Part shown: in pieces, positions 35,955 through 44,039 of the stretch | Numbering within the stretch: position 1 is the stretch's first letter | Layout: every line of letters begins with the position of its first letter | Origin: CAZIOI01 sp964540855 | GTDB taxonomy: Bacteria; Patescibacteriota; UBA1384; DTJR01 | Reading direction: 5' to 3' | Assembly: GCA_964540855.1 (NCBI GenBank) | Contig: CAZIOI010000002.1 | Span: 1-44,362 of the forward strand | Length of the DNA stretch: 44,362 bases | Made by a program: the position numbers and the translations under genes | Notes under the pieces: generated by a model | What the model was told of the DNA's origin: nothing | What the model saw: only the letters and a program-made list of their open reading frames with translations | The model's database searches: none

Positions 35955-36145
35955 CTTTAGTTAATAAAGAAACAACCAACAAGAAAGCAAGCTCCAAACA
36001 AATAACAAATCTCAATAATCAAACAAAAAATAATAAGCGTTTGTTTGTATATTTGAATATTGAAGTTTGTTTGGTCATTGTTTCTTGGTTATTGTTAGTT
36101 TTAAGCATTTTCGACACGCTTCATACCATGTGTCGCTAGCGCGAC
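35955..36145. repeat. AT-rich imperfect palindromic element (MITE-like)
   Basis: The left half (AAAGAAACAACCAACAAG, CCAAACAAATAACAAATCTC) is partly complementary to the right half (GAAGTTTGTTTGGTCATTG, TTTCTTGGTTATTG), centred near AATAATAAGCG (36040). Elements of this general type are common in patescibacterial genomes. Ends with ACGCTTCATACCATGTGTCG, a partial family A end. No gene seen. Confidence 0.6.
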
Positions 36146-36194
36146 TTTTTTAAGTTTAAAAACCATAAATCCTAAAATTTCTATGTTTACTCTA

Positions 36195-37320
36195 TAAAAC
36201 AGCGAAGGCCACGGAGCTCCGAGTGGAGACGTGGCCTTTGGTTGGGTCCCGCTAGGCGGGACCCCGGAGTAATATGGGTGGATGAATGTCGGAGGTGGAC
36301 AAAGGCGCGAACCCTGTCCACCCCCTTGGGCCTGTGTGCCCAAAGATGATCGCGTCCCGCCCGAAGGTGACTCGGGCGGGGTTGATGAAAAACTGCCTTC
36401 CAGCGGCTACGGGGGCTTCCCGTCATCATCCCGCTGTCGGCAGGGTGCGCCCCCGACCCGTGGTCGGGGGTACTTCCCTTGGCTCCGGTTCGATTAGGCG
36501 ACCTGCAAGGTCGCCTCCCCGACGTCAGATTTCATTCGGTCGTCCTTCCGGCCCGCCTCCTGGCGGGCGCGAGGGGATCTGGTAACCCGTCTCGTCCGCG
36601 CTCCCCTCAGAGAACGGAGTCTCAGGCGGGATTCCGTCAGATGGGCGTTGGGCCGGTAGTGCGATGCAAAGTGCAATCCAGCCCTCATCATCGTCGCAGG
36701 TGGCCCAACGCCCGTCCGTACGACTCCACGACGACTGATCGAACGCCCGGCCGAAGCACGAGACTCCAGCAAGGTCGCCAGAGTGTAGCTACATGACCGA
36801 GCGTCGCCACTTGAACGCACTGTTTGCACTCCTGATCGCCCCTACAGGGCGATCGGCCACTAACGTCCCACGAGATCCGACTCCTTCTCTTACACATCTG
36901 GCTGGAGTCGGTCTCGAGAAAGATGATACGTCCCCCGTTCGGAGTCCCCACATACCGCAGACTAGTGAAGTCACACCGAATCTGCCTTGTGAAGCCCTTA
37001 CATCAAACAGCAGAAAACCTTGGCCGCCATCAATAGGCGGCAATTTGTCTCCGCAAAGCAACATCAGAACAGCCGGAACAGGCAAGACCCGAACTCGTCC
37101 TCCTTGGGAGAAGGAATACCGTTCGAGTAACCGCCGCCATCTCCTCGCGGAGACAGCCGTTTACCGGCCGGCCTAAGGCCGCCCGGGTCTGACGAGACGA
37201 CTAGATTGTCACATCTAGCACGGCGGTGTGTCTGCCAACATCAATCAACCCTCCTTTCCCAGATCATCCACCATTTCAAGGTTCGTACAAATACGACTGG
37301 GTTCATAATATTACTTTTTT
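36195..37320 (-). ncRNA. Candidate large structured RNA (GC-rich, hairpin-dense island)
   Basis: About 1.1 kb of GC-rich DNA with no convincing gene but with many long stems: CGGCCT-type TAAGGCCG at 37165-37185; TGTCTCCGC (37046) with GCGGAGACA (about 37156); GCCGCC-ATCAATA-GGCGGC (37022-37040); CGAGATCCGACTCC with GGAGTCGGTCTCG (36870-36917); GATCGCCC/GGGCGATC (36834-36854); GGGCGTTGGGCC with GGCCCAACGCCC (36643-36712, 12 bp); AGGCGACC/GGTCGCCT (36497-36515); CCCCCGACC/GGTCGGGGG (36450-36471); CCCGCCCGA/TCGGGCGGG (36357-36380); GGTGGACA/TGTCCACC (36294-36322); GGGTCCCGC/GCGGGACCC (36243-36264). The - strand is favoured: TTGCAT, 16 bp, TATTAT at 37309-37336; AAAGGAGG before an 8-codon ORF (37215-37241); and a terminator-like hairpin at the far end. 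Short ORFs of 98 (-, 36789-37085) and 127 residues (+, 36793-37176) overlap and lack good signals. Not RNase P RNA, tmRNA or SRP RNA by their conserved motifs. Confidence 0.45.
36207..36239 (-). terminator. Terminator-like hairpin at the left end of the RNA island
   Basis: AAGGCCACG and CGTGGCCTT pair around GAGCTC-containing sequence. On the - strand CGCTGTTTTA follows, a modest T tract. Confidence 0.45.
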
Positions 37321-37351
37321 TAAAAAATGCAATAGATGCGTTACAGGGTAA

Positions 37352-37549
37352 AATCGTTGTTAATGTATAACTAAAAACGTATAGCGTATAACTATGGTGT
37401 CGCTTCGCGACAATCGTTGTTAATGTATAACGTAAAACGTATAGCGTATAACTATGGTGTCGCTTCGCGACAATATTTATTTTAAACTTAGTGTCTTTTG
37501 ACTTACAATTCTTACTTAGTAATTATTAATTTTGAATTGTGGTTATACA
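37352..37549. repeat. 60-bp tandem duplication and right arm of the inverted repeat
   Basis: Units 37352-37411 and 37412-37471 differ at about two bases (AATCGTTGTTAATGTATAAC ... GGTGTCGCTTCGCGAC). Next, 37484-37548 is the inverted partner of 35714-35779 (AAACTTAGTGTCTTTTGAC ... GAATTGTGGTTATAC), ending one base before the dnaE stop codon. Confidence 0.82.
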
Positions 37550-40500
37550 TTATTCGTTAGCGAAGGTTTTCTTCAGTTCCTGTTCGAACTCATCTGTCAA
37601 GTCCACTTTTGACCTCGTCTTGGCAAACTTGAAATCGCCATTTTGTTTATATGCGAGAACCAACAGACTTTCGCCCGAAAAGCGTTCAACAATTTCTTTT
37701 AATTTTAAAATTTTGTCCTTTTTAGTCGTTTTGGGCAAAATAACATAAACCGTCCCATCATCTTTGAGCGCAAACTGCCCTTTTTCAAAGGCATGTTTCA
37801 GTTTGTCGGTTATATTTTTTGTCTCCGATTCTTCGGTAAGGTCAATTTCAACAATTTTGTCTTCTACTGGGTCAACGGTTACAACGTGACTAGAGGCAAA
37901 TTTTGTATTGACAGAGGCAAATTCCGGCGCAGCAATTTTCGCCGGATCAAACTTTTCCGTTCGCTCGGCCAATACCTTGACCTCCCCGTCTTTTGTCGAA
38001 ATCTTGCCGGTGACAAGCACAATATTATCCGCCACCCAAAGGTCTGCTTCAGCCTCTAGGGTTTTCGGAAAAATAAGCACCTCCGATTTACCGGAGAGGT
38101 CTTCTATAGTCGCAAATGCCATGGCGGCGCCGGATTTTGTATTGATCTTTTTTATCGCCTGAATAATTCCACCGACTTTGACTTTTTTGCCGTCCATCGA
38201 CAAATTAAGGTCCGTCAGAGAATGGCTGACCGCCATCTTGAGTTTCGCGCCGTTTTCTTTGAGCGGATGCTCGCTGATATAAATTCCCAGTAGTTCCTTT
38301 TCCCAAACAAGTTTATCAGCCTGCTCGGCCGGTTTGACCTCTGGCAGATCGAGCTTGCCGATTTCGATATCGCCCGAGAGAACCTCACCGAACAATCCGA
38401 TTTGCGAGGATTTTATCTGCTTGGTCGTATCCTGAATCCTCTTGGTGATCGTTTCCATACCTTCTAATACTTGGTTTCGCTCAATCAGCGAATCCAGCGC
38501 GCCGGATTTTGCCAAGGCCTCCAAAATCTTTTTGTTTAACACCGATCGAGTGGTCTTGGCGGCATCAGCCTGATCTACCGTCTCTTCGACATCCGTTTTG
38601 CTAAGCCGGTCAATAAAATCTTCAAAACTCTTGTACGGACCGTTTTTTTTGCGCTCGCGAACAATCACTCGCGCCGGATTTGTGCCTATATTTTTGATCG
38701 CCGCAAGACCAAAGCGAATATCGCCCGTCTCCTTGACCACGCCAAAATCGACAAAGCTTTCGTTGACATCGGGCGGCAAAACATTGATACCCATCTTATT
38801 GCATTCGTCAATCTCGATCGAAATCCTATCAATATCGTCCAAATCGTTAGTCAAAAGCGCCGCCATAAAGCACTGCGGATGATTCGCCTTGAGATACGCC
38901 GTCTGGTAAGCGATCATGGCATAACAAACCGCGTGCGACTTGTTAAACCCATAGGCCGCAAAATCTTGAAGCATCGAGAAAACTTTTTTGCCGTCCGATT
39001 CGCTGACCCCGTTTTTTTGCGCGCCCTTGATAAATTTTTCTTTCATCTCGGCCATCAGCTCGGCAATTTTTTTACCCATCGCTTTTCTAAGCTTGTCAGC
39101 CTCGCCGCCGGTAAAACCGGCCATATCGCGGGAGATCTGCATAACTTGCTCCTGATAAACCGGAATACCGTAGGTAACTTCGAGAGCTTTTTTGGTCATT
39201 TCGTGCGGATATTCTATCGCCTCGCGACCGTTTTTACGAGCAATAAACGTGTCGATAAATTGCATCGGACCCGGCCTGTAAAGCGCCACCATGACAGCCA
39301 CATCATCGAGCGTGGTCGGCTTGAGCTCTTTGATATAGCGCTTCATACCGGCGGACTCCAGCTGAAACACTCCCGTTGTCCTTCCGTCGCCCAATAACTT
39401 GAATGTTTTTTGGTCGTCCAACGGAAGGTTGAAAATATCTATCTTTTTGCCGTCCACCGCCTCGATAATTTCCAGCGCGCGCTCAATGGTCGTAAGGTTT
39501 GCTAGCCCCAAGAAGTCCATCTTTAACAGTCCCAGCTCCGCCACCGGATACATCGAATACTGTGTCACCTGTTTGACACCCTCTTTTTGCGCCTGCTGCA
39601 GTGGCACATAACAGGTCAACTCGTCCTTGGTAATAACAAAAGCGCTAGCGTGCTGGGAGGCGTGGCGCACCGTCCCTTCGAGCTGTATCGCCATATCCAT
39701 TAGTCGCTTGGCACGAGGATCTTTTTGGTAAACTTCTTTGAGTTCAGCCGAGTCCTTGACCGATTTTTCCAGCGGAATGTGTTTGCCTTGCACCGGCGGC
39801 GGCACGATCTTGGAAATCGCGTCCACCTCGGCATAAGGATAACCGAGCACACGGCCGACATCGCGCACAGCAGCTCGCGCCGCCATTGTTCCAAAAGTAA
39901 TAATGCCGGCAACCCGTTGCTCGCCATATTTTTGCACAATATAATCCAAAACCTCGCTGCGGCGGTGATCGGCAAAATCAAGGTCGATATCAGGCATTTC
40001 ATGGCGATCGGGATTCAAAAATCTCTCAAAAAGCAGACTATACTTTAGAGGGTCGGCATCGGCGATATGCGTTAAATACGCCACCAACGATCCCGCCGCG
40101 CTACCGCGACCCGGACCGACCATGATCCCTTGCTGCTTCGCCCAACTGACATAGTCGGAGACAATCAGAAAATAACTCGAGAAACCCATACTGCAAATTA
40201 CCGACAATTCATATTCAAGACGTTCGTTTATTTTTTTGAGCTCTTCGGCAGACGCGTTCGGGTAACGATCTTTTATCCCGTTTCGGCACAAATCTTTGAG
40301 ATACTCGGCATCTGTTTTACCCTTGGGTAGTGGAAAAGTCGGCAGCAAGTTTGTTTCAAATGGTATTTCGAGGTCGCATTTATCGGCAATCTCTTTTGTG
40401 TTAGTCAGCGCCTCTGGCACTTCTTTAAACACCTTCGCCAAATCCTGCGGATCGCGCAATGAAAAATCGCCGTTGTAAGTCATTCTGTTTTTGTCTTCGA

Positions 40501-41197
40501 CCAGTTTGCCTGTCTGAACGCAAATCAACACATCGTGAGCATCACGATCCTCTTTTTTTACGTAATGCGTGTCGCACGCTACGATCAGCTTGGTACCGGT
40601 CTCGCGCGAGAGCTTAATCATCCGTTCGTTTACAATTGCCTGCTCCGGAATTTGCTCGTGGTCTTGAAGCTCGAGATAAAAGTCGTCTTTGCCAAATATT
40701 TCTTGATATTCACCAAGAATTTTTTTTGCGCCATCGATTTCGTTATTTAAAAGCTGTTTTGAAATCTCTCCGGCAAGGCACGCCGAAGTCGCAATGATGC
40801 CTTTGGAATACTTTTTGAGAATTTCTTTATCAACGCGCGGCTTATAATAGAAACCCTCGAGATGCGCAATACTGTCGAGTTTCATTAGATTGCGATATCC
40901 TTCGACATTTTTGGCAATCAGTATCAAATGGTACGGGCTTGAATCAAGTTTTGAAACTTTGTCCGTCAATTTCCTCGGCGCAACGTATATCTCAACACCC
41001 ACCAAAGGTTTAATGCCCTCCTCGCGAGCCGCCTTGTAAAATTCTATTGCGCCGTACATTGCTCCATGATCGGTTAGCGCCAAGGCTTGCATGCCCATTT
41101 CTTTGGCGCGTTTAACCAAAGCCTTTGGGGTTCCAAGACCATCCAAAAGCGAGTAGTGGGAGTGGACATGCAGATGTACAAAATCCTTATTTTCCAT
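37550..41197 (-). CDS. dnaE: DNA polymerase III alpha subunit
   Basis: A 1215-residue replicative polymerase of the DnaE type. PHP domain at the N-terminus with metal ligands HLHVHSHYSLLDG (H9, H11, H14) and LTDHGAMYGA, so the Zn-dependent site looks intact. Polymerase core: GPGRGSAAGS (361-370) and catalytic PDIDLDF (D403, D405). Helix-hairpin-helix region ends near 880. A C-terminal OB domain follows (KVGGIIQAIKKINTKSGAAMAFATIEDLSG), with a tail domain to the end. No intein or split. Its start faces a repeat cluster; no clear promoter. Confidence 0.98.
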   Translation of the reverse strand: MENKDFVHLHVHSHYSLLDGLGTPKALVKRAKEMGMQALALTDHGAMYGAIEFYKAAREEGIKPLVGVEIYVAPRKLTDKVSKLDSSPYHLILIAKNVEGYRNLMKLDSIAHLEGFYYKPRVDKEILKKYSKGIIATSACLAGEISKQLLNNEIDGAKKILGEYQEIFGKDDFYLELQDHEQIPEQAIVNERMIKLSRETGTKLIVACDTHYVKKEDRDAHDVLICVQTGKLVEDKNRMTYNGDFSLRDPQDLAKVFKEVPEALTNTKEIADKCDLEIPFETNLLPTFPLPKGKTDAEYLKDLCRNGIKDRYPNASAEELKKINERLEYELSVICSMGFSSYFLIVSDYVSWAKQQGIMVGPGRGSAAGSLVAYLTHIADADPLKYSLLFERFLNPDRHEMPDIDLDFADHRRSEVLDYIVQKYGEQRVAGIITFGTMAARAAVRDVGRVLGYPYAEVDAISKIVPPPVQGKHIPLEKSVKDSAELKEVYQKDPRAKRLMDMAIQLEGTVRHASQHASAFVITKDELTCYVPLQQAQKEGVKQVTQYSMYPVAELGLLKMDFLGLANLTTIERALEIIEAVDGKKIDIFNLPLDDQKTFKLLGDGRTTGVFQLESAGMKRYIKELKPTTLDDVAVMVALYRPGPMQFIDTFIARKNGREAIEYPHEMTKKALEVTYGIPVYQEQVMQISRDMAGFTGGEADKLRKAMGKKIAELMAEMKEKFIKGAQKNGVSESDGKKVFSMLQDFAAYGFNKSHAVCYAMIAYQTAYLKANHPQCFMAALLTNDLDDIDRISIEIDECNKMGINVLPPDVNESFVDFGVVKETGDIRFGLAAIKNIGTNPARVIVRERKKNGPYKSFEDFIDRLSKTDVEETVDQADAAKTTRSVLNKKILEALAKSGALDSLIERNQVLEGMETITKRIQDTTKQIKSSQIGLFGEVLSGDIEIGKLDLPEVKPAEQADKLVWEKELLGIYISEHPLKENGAKLKMAVSHSLTDLNLSMDGKKVKVGGIIQAIKKINTKSGAAMAFATIEDLSGKSEVLIFPKTLEAEADLWVADNIVLVTGKISTKDGEVKVLAERTEKFDPAKIAAPEFASVNTKFASSHVVTVDPVEDKIVEIDLTEESETKNITDKLKHAFEKGQFALKDDGTVYVILPKTTKKDKILKLKEIVERFSGESLLVLAYKQNGDFKFAKTRSKVDLTDEFEQELKKTFANE

Positions 41198-41210
41198 TTT
41201 TTTAAATTAT

Positions 41211-41485
41211 TTTCTTTGTCATTCCTGACTTGCTGTGTCCCGCGTAGCCCTGCCTACCGGCAGGCAGGCTTGGCGAAGTGGGGTTCAGGAATCTTGGTAT
41301 TGTCATTGCGAGCGAGCGTAGCCCCGTGAAGCCTTAAGTGTAATGGGGCGAAGTGAGCGCGGCAATCTCTTCGCATCGTTCTTTTTACACTTTTCATTAA
41401 CATTTTGATTTTTAAGATTTAATTTTTAATTTTACGTTGTGGTTATACATTTTTCGTTTTACGTTATACGTTATTCACTACTTCC
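41211..41485. repeat. Family A, B and CATTGCG repeats before dnaE
   Basis: Family B copy (41218-41283), CATTGCGAGCGAG...GCGCGGCAATCTC (41301-41371), and a family A copy (GTTGTGGTTATACATTTTTC, TTACGTTATACG). Nothing coding. Confidence 0.78.
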
Positions 41486-41525
41486 TCTTATTTAGAACAT
41501 AGCATTTGGGGACAAAAACGCAAAA

Positions 41526-41556
41526 GGCCCCGCCATACTCGTCGTATGGCGGGGCC
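41526..41556 (-). terminator. Terminator of the two-gene GC-rich cassette
   Basis: GGCCCCGCCATAC and GTATGGCGGGGCC form a perfect 13-bp stem, followed on the - strand by TTTTGCGTTTTTG. Confidence 0.88.
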
Positions 41557-41581
41557 TGATGGGCTGGACGGGAAAACAAAA

Positions 41582-42187
41582 CTACTCGAACATCCTCTTA
41601 GCGACCTTGTCGGCCGCCGATTCACTGCGTGGCTTGTCGAAGTGTTGGCGAACAGCATCAAACAAGCTGTTTGCCCAATTCTCCGCAGCCAGCCCCGCGG
41701 ACTTGGCCGCCCACAACAGCTCTGTGAACAACGAAAGAGCCCTCGCCATGTCGCTCTGCGTAATCTCGCAGGGCAACTTGACGAGCTCGCCCACGACAAC
41801 GAAGTCGCGTGTGAGCTCGCCCGAGATGTCGTCAGCCGTGCCGGAGGCGACCTTCAACATCTGCCGCCAGTCGCCATTCTTGAAACGGCTTGGCGACCCC
41901 ACCGGCAACGGAGTCCCGTCGCCAATCGTGACGCGTACGAAAACGAACCTGCCCCCTTCCTCATCTGCCCCGAGCACGAGGTCGAGGTTGAGGGCGGCCG
42001 CAACCCACTGCTCCAGCCAGCTGCCCTCGGCAGCTGCAACGTCACGCTCACCCTGCAGCCACCGGACAGCATCCATCACCGCGGCCTTGATCGTGGCGAT
42101 AACCCCAAACCGCCCCTCCTCCGCCATCTTCCGCAGACCGGCCGAAAACCTGATCTCCCTGTTCTCCACGTAACTGTCTCCCATCAT
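41582..42187 (-). CDS. Unknown helical protein B (paralogue pair)
   Basis: A 201-residue soluble protein, not recognised. Residues about 30-75 (VIATIKAAVMDAVRWLQGERDVAAAEGSWLEQWVAAALNLDLVLG) align by eye with residues 20-65 of its upstream neighbour (R/KWL..., AAA, G-x-WL). A central beta part (GRFVFVRVTIGDGTPLPVG) is followed by a helical C-terminus. ATGATG start; GGGGAG of the repeated leader element lies about 12 bases upstream. It is the second gene of the unit. A 276-residue open frame on the opposite strand is taken as a GC-composition artefact. Confidence 0.65.
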   Translation of the reverse strand: MMGDSYVENREIRFSAGLRKMAEEGRFGVIATIKAAVMDAVRWLQGERDVAAAEGSWLEQWVAAALNLDLVLGADEEGGRFVFVRVTIGDGTPLPVGSPSRFKNGDWRQMLKVASGTADDISGELTRDFVVVGELVKLPCEITQSDMARALSLFTELLWAAKSAGLAAENWANSLFDAVRQHFDKPRSESAADKVAKRMFE

Positions 42188-42189
42188 CT

Positions 42190-42228
42190 GTCAAGATACT
42201 CCCCTTCGCGCGCTGGCTTGGGGGTTTA
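42190..42228 (-). promoter_or_regulatory. Repeated leader element, copy 2
   Basis: On the - strand AACCCCCAAGCC, 5 bases, GCGCGAAGGGGAGTATCTTG. The C run can pair with GGGG and cover the Shine-Dalgarno of the second gene. It lies in the gap after the first gene. Copy 1 is at 42831-42868. Confidence 0.6.
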
Positions 42229-42816
42229 CTTGCGCAATTGCCCTCGACCACGACCAACCCTCTCAAACGTCTGGTCCACTCCGGCGCGCCCCTCAACGAT
42301 CCAACGGGGAGTCTCCTCACCGTCGCTAACACGCCCCTCCGCCATCTCCGCTGCCTCTCGAGCAAGCTTGAGGTAGTGCCTGAACACATCCTCAAGCTCC
42401 TCCCGAAGGTAAGCCACGCCATCGATGATCTCGCAGTCCTCAGCGAGAAAATGATAAAGCTCCCAGCTGGCCGCCTCTCGCAGAACATTAGATACTTCCT
42501 GGTAACTGCCGAGGGTATGCAGCTCAACGGGGATCTTGAGCCAACGCCGGCGATTGAACCGGACCTTGGCGGTAACATCATTCGCCCGGTCACCAACACA
42601 GCGCTGCCTCCGTCTGCTTGGACAGATGGCAAAGCAAACCTCAAAGTGTCTGCTAACAAACCTGTCCAACCAGCCGCCAACTGCAACAGCGGCAGCTAAC
42701 TGGTTTTCATCAAGGAGCCACTTCAACCGCTTAAGAATGGCCCCCTTGACTAAAGACATGGCCTCGGGCTTTTTGGCCTTCAGCTGCTGCATCAATCGCT
42801 CCGAGAGTCTCGTCAC
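42226..42816 (-). CDS. Unknown helical protein A (paralogue pair)
   Basis: A 196-residue protein, not recognised. Residues about 18-65 (AMSLVKGAILKRLKWLLDENQLAAAVAVGGWLDRFVSRHFEV) resemble protein B. A basic middle (CPSRRRQRC, RFNRRRWLKIP) precedes a helical acidic part (ELEDVFRHYLKLAREAAEMAEG) and a basic tail (RVGRGRGQLRK). GTG start 4 bases after AAGGGGG. The basic regions suggest nucleic-acid binding (inference). Transcribed from the promoter at 42896-42924. Confidence 0.65.
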   Translation of the reverse strand: MTRLSERLMQQLKAKKPEAMSLVKGAILKRLKWLLDENQLAAAVAVGGWLDRFVSRHFEVCFAICPSRRRQRCVGDRANDVTAKVRFNRRRWLKIPVELHTLGSYQEVSNVLREAASWELYHFLAEDCEIIDGVAYLREELEDVFRHYLKLAREAAEMAEGRVSDGEETPRWIVEGRAGVDQTFERVGRGRGQLRK

Positions 42817-42830
42817 GGCTACCCCCTTAC

Positions 42831-42868
42831 GTCAAGATACTCCCCTTCGCGCAAAGGCTCGGGGGTTG
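42831..42868 (-). promoter_or_regulatory. Repeated leader element, copy 1
   Basis: Matches copy 2 in 22 consecutive positions and again in the C-rich arm. It lies in the 5' leader of protein A. The C-rich arm can fold onto GAAGGGGAG. Here AAGGGGG nearer the GTG probably serves as the ribosome-binding site. Confidence 0.6.
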
Positions 42869-42895
42869 TTGATTCCCTGTTAAAGGCATCGAGAG

Positions 42896-42924
42896 ATGAT
42901 ACAACTTGCCCCCTTGAAAGTCAA
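42896..42924 (-). promoter_or_regulatory. Promoter of the two-gene GC-rich cassette
   Basis: On the - strand TTGACT (42919-42924), 17-bp spacer, TATCAT (42896-42901). It marks the right edge of the cassette. Confidence 0.75.
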
Positions 42925-42997
42925 TCCTTTTTTTGCTAAAATTCTTCTTGCTGGTCAAATCTGCGCCAGTTGTTTGTTTTTTATCCGGTTTATAACC

Positions 42998-43366
42998 ATG
43001 GCACATACAAAAGCAAAAGGTACGACAAAATTAGGTAGAGATTCCGAAAGCAAGCGCTTAGGCGTTAAAATTTATGGTGGCTCAGCGATTAAATGCGGCC
43101 AAATCATCATTCGCCAGAGAGGCACTTCTTATCTAAACGGCGAAGGTGTCAAACGCGGCGGCGATGATACGTTATTTGCCATTCGAGATGGAATCGTAAG
43201 GTTTAAAAAAGTTCGTTATACCAATTTTACAGGCAATACCAAGACCAAGCAGATTGTTTCTGTGGAGCCAAAGGAAAAACCGGTAGCCAAAAAGTCAACC
43301 GAAAAATCTCAGGTTAAGACCAAGATCGTGGCTGAAAAAAAGGAAGTCGCAAAAAAGAAAAAATAA
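42998..43366 (+). CDS. rpmA: Ribosomal protein bL27 with basic tail
   Basis: A 122-residue bL27 of the large subunit, near the peptidyl-transferase centre. N-terminus MAHTKAKGTTKLGRDSESKRLGVKIYGG, then GSAIKCGQIIIRQRGTSYLNGEGVKRGGDDTLFAIRDG. It starts at Ala-His directly, without the cleavable Firmicutes extension. It extends past the usual 85 residues with a Lys-rich tail (KEKPVAKKSTEKSQVKTKIVAEKKEVAKKKK). rplU (bL21), its normal neighbour, is absent. No strong Shine-Dalgarno. Confidence 0.96.
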   Translation: MAHTKAKGTTKLGRDSESKRLGVKIYGGSAIKCGQIIIRQRGTSYLNGEGVKRGGDDTLFAIRDGIVRFKKVRYTNFTGNTKTKQIVSVEPKEKPVAKKSTEKSQVKTKIVAEKKEVAKKKK

Positions 43367-43402
43367 TCCAAAATTACACCTTTTTAATTTTGTTTTAATA
43401 TT

Positions 43403-43975
43403 ATGGATTCAACATTTACCCACAAACATTATCAGCTGAAAAAGAATATCCCCGACATCAACCCGGGTGATCGTGTTCGCGTCCATCAGAAAATCCGCGA
43501 GGGCAACAAAGAAAGAATTCAGGTTTTTGAAGGTCTTGTTATCAAAGCTCAGCACGGCAACGGCATCAACGGGACGTTTACCGTGCGCAGAATCGCCTCC
43601 GGTGTCGGAGTCGAAAAGCTGTTTCCCCTTCACTCACCGGTTATTACCAAGATCGAAAAAGTTCGCTCTGCCAAGGTTAGGCGCGCAAAATTGTACTACG
43701 TCAGAGGTTTGATCGGAAAAGCCGCACGCAGATTAAAAAAAGAAAAAGAAGATCTAGCTATCTGGGAAGACGTAATCGTTGATGAGGACGAAAAAACCGG
43801 CGAAACAGACGAGACCGAGGAGACAGCTACAGACGCGACCGAAGAAAAAGAAGCCGACAAAGCCGAAGAAGAAACTACCGAAGACGCTAAAGACGATGAC
43901 AGTACCGAAACAAAGGACAAAAAACCGGCAGAATCTCAAAAAACCGATAAAGCAGAGAAAAAATCCGACAAATAA
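43403..43975 (+). CDS. rplS: Ribosomal protein bL19 with long acidic tail
   Basis: A 190-residue bL19. The first 115 residues are the normal fold (IPDINPGDRVRVHQKIREGNKERIQVFEGLVIK, NGTFTVRRIASGVGVEKLFPLHSPVI, VRRAKLYYVRGLIGKAARRLK). The rest is an Asp/Glu/Thr/Lys-rich disordered tail (DETEETATDATEEKEADKAEEETTED). It lies at the 30S-50S interface. It follows rpmA by 36 bp and ends at a strong terminator. Confidence 0.96.
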   Translation: MDSTFTHKHYQLKKNIPDINPGDRVRVHQKIREGNKERIQVFEGLVIKAQHGNGINGTFTVRRIASGVGVEKLFPLHSPVITKIEKVRSAKVRRAKLYYVRGLIGKAARRLKKEKEDLAIWEDVIVDEDEKTGETDETEETATDATEEKEADKAEEETTEDAKDDDSTETKDKKPAESQKTDKAEKKSDK

Positions 43976-43993
43976 ACCAGTTGAGAGTTAAAA

Positions 43994-44030
43994 CTAAAAA
44001 CAGCCCCACGTGGGCTGTTTTTAGTATAAT
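43994..44030 (+). terminator. rplS terminator overlapping the yraN promoter
   Basis: CTAAAAACAGCCC and GGGCTGTTTTTAG form a 13-bp stem (43994-44024). TATAAT (44025-44030) directly follows and may be the -10 of yraN, since its start is only 10 bases further. Confidence 0.8.
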
Positions 44031-44039
44031 GAGATTAAA

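Noticed and set aside
36793..37176. 127-residue (+) and overlapping 98-residue (-, 36789-37085) frames in the GC-rich island
   Set aside because: The + frame has no ribosome site and both overlap long perfect stems. The - frame has AAGGAGG only at about 13 bases from a TTG. A real protein on the - strand is not fully excluded.
36195..37320. RNase P RNA, tmRNA, SRP RNA or a group I/II intron
   Set aside because: The conserved stretches I would expect (for example GAGGAAAGTCC, the SRP GGAAGGAAGCAG loop, a tRNA-like end, domain V) are not present.
37352..37471. CRISPR array
   Set aside because: Only two 60-bp units that are alike throughout, with no unique spacers; it is a tandem duplication of a dispersed repeat.
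41546..42376. A 276-residue open frame on the + strand
   Set aside because: It is antisense to the two paralogues. Promoter, ribosome sites, repeated leaders and terminator all point to the - strand; the long + frame follows from GC-rich codon structure.
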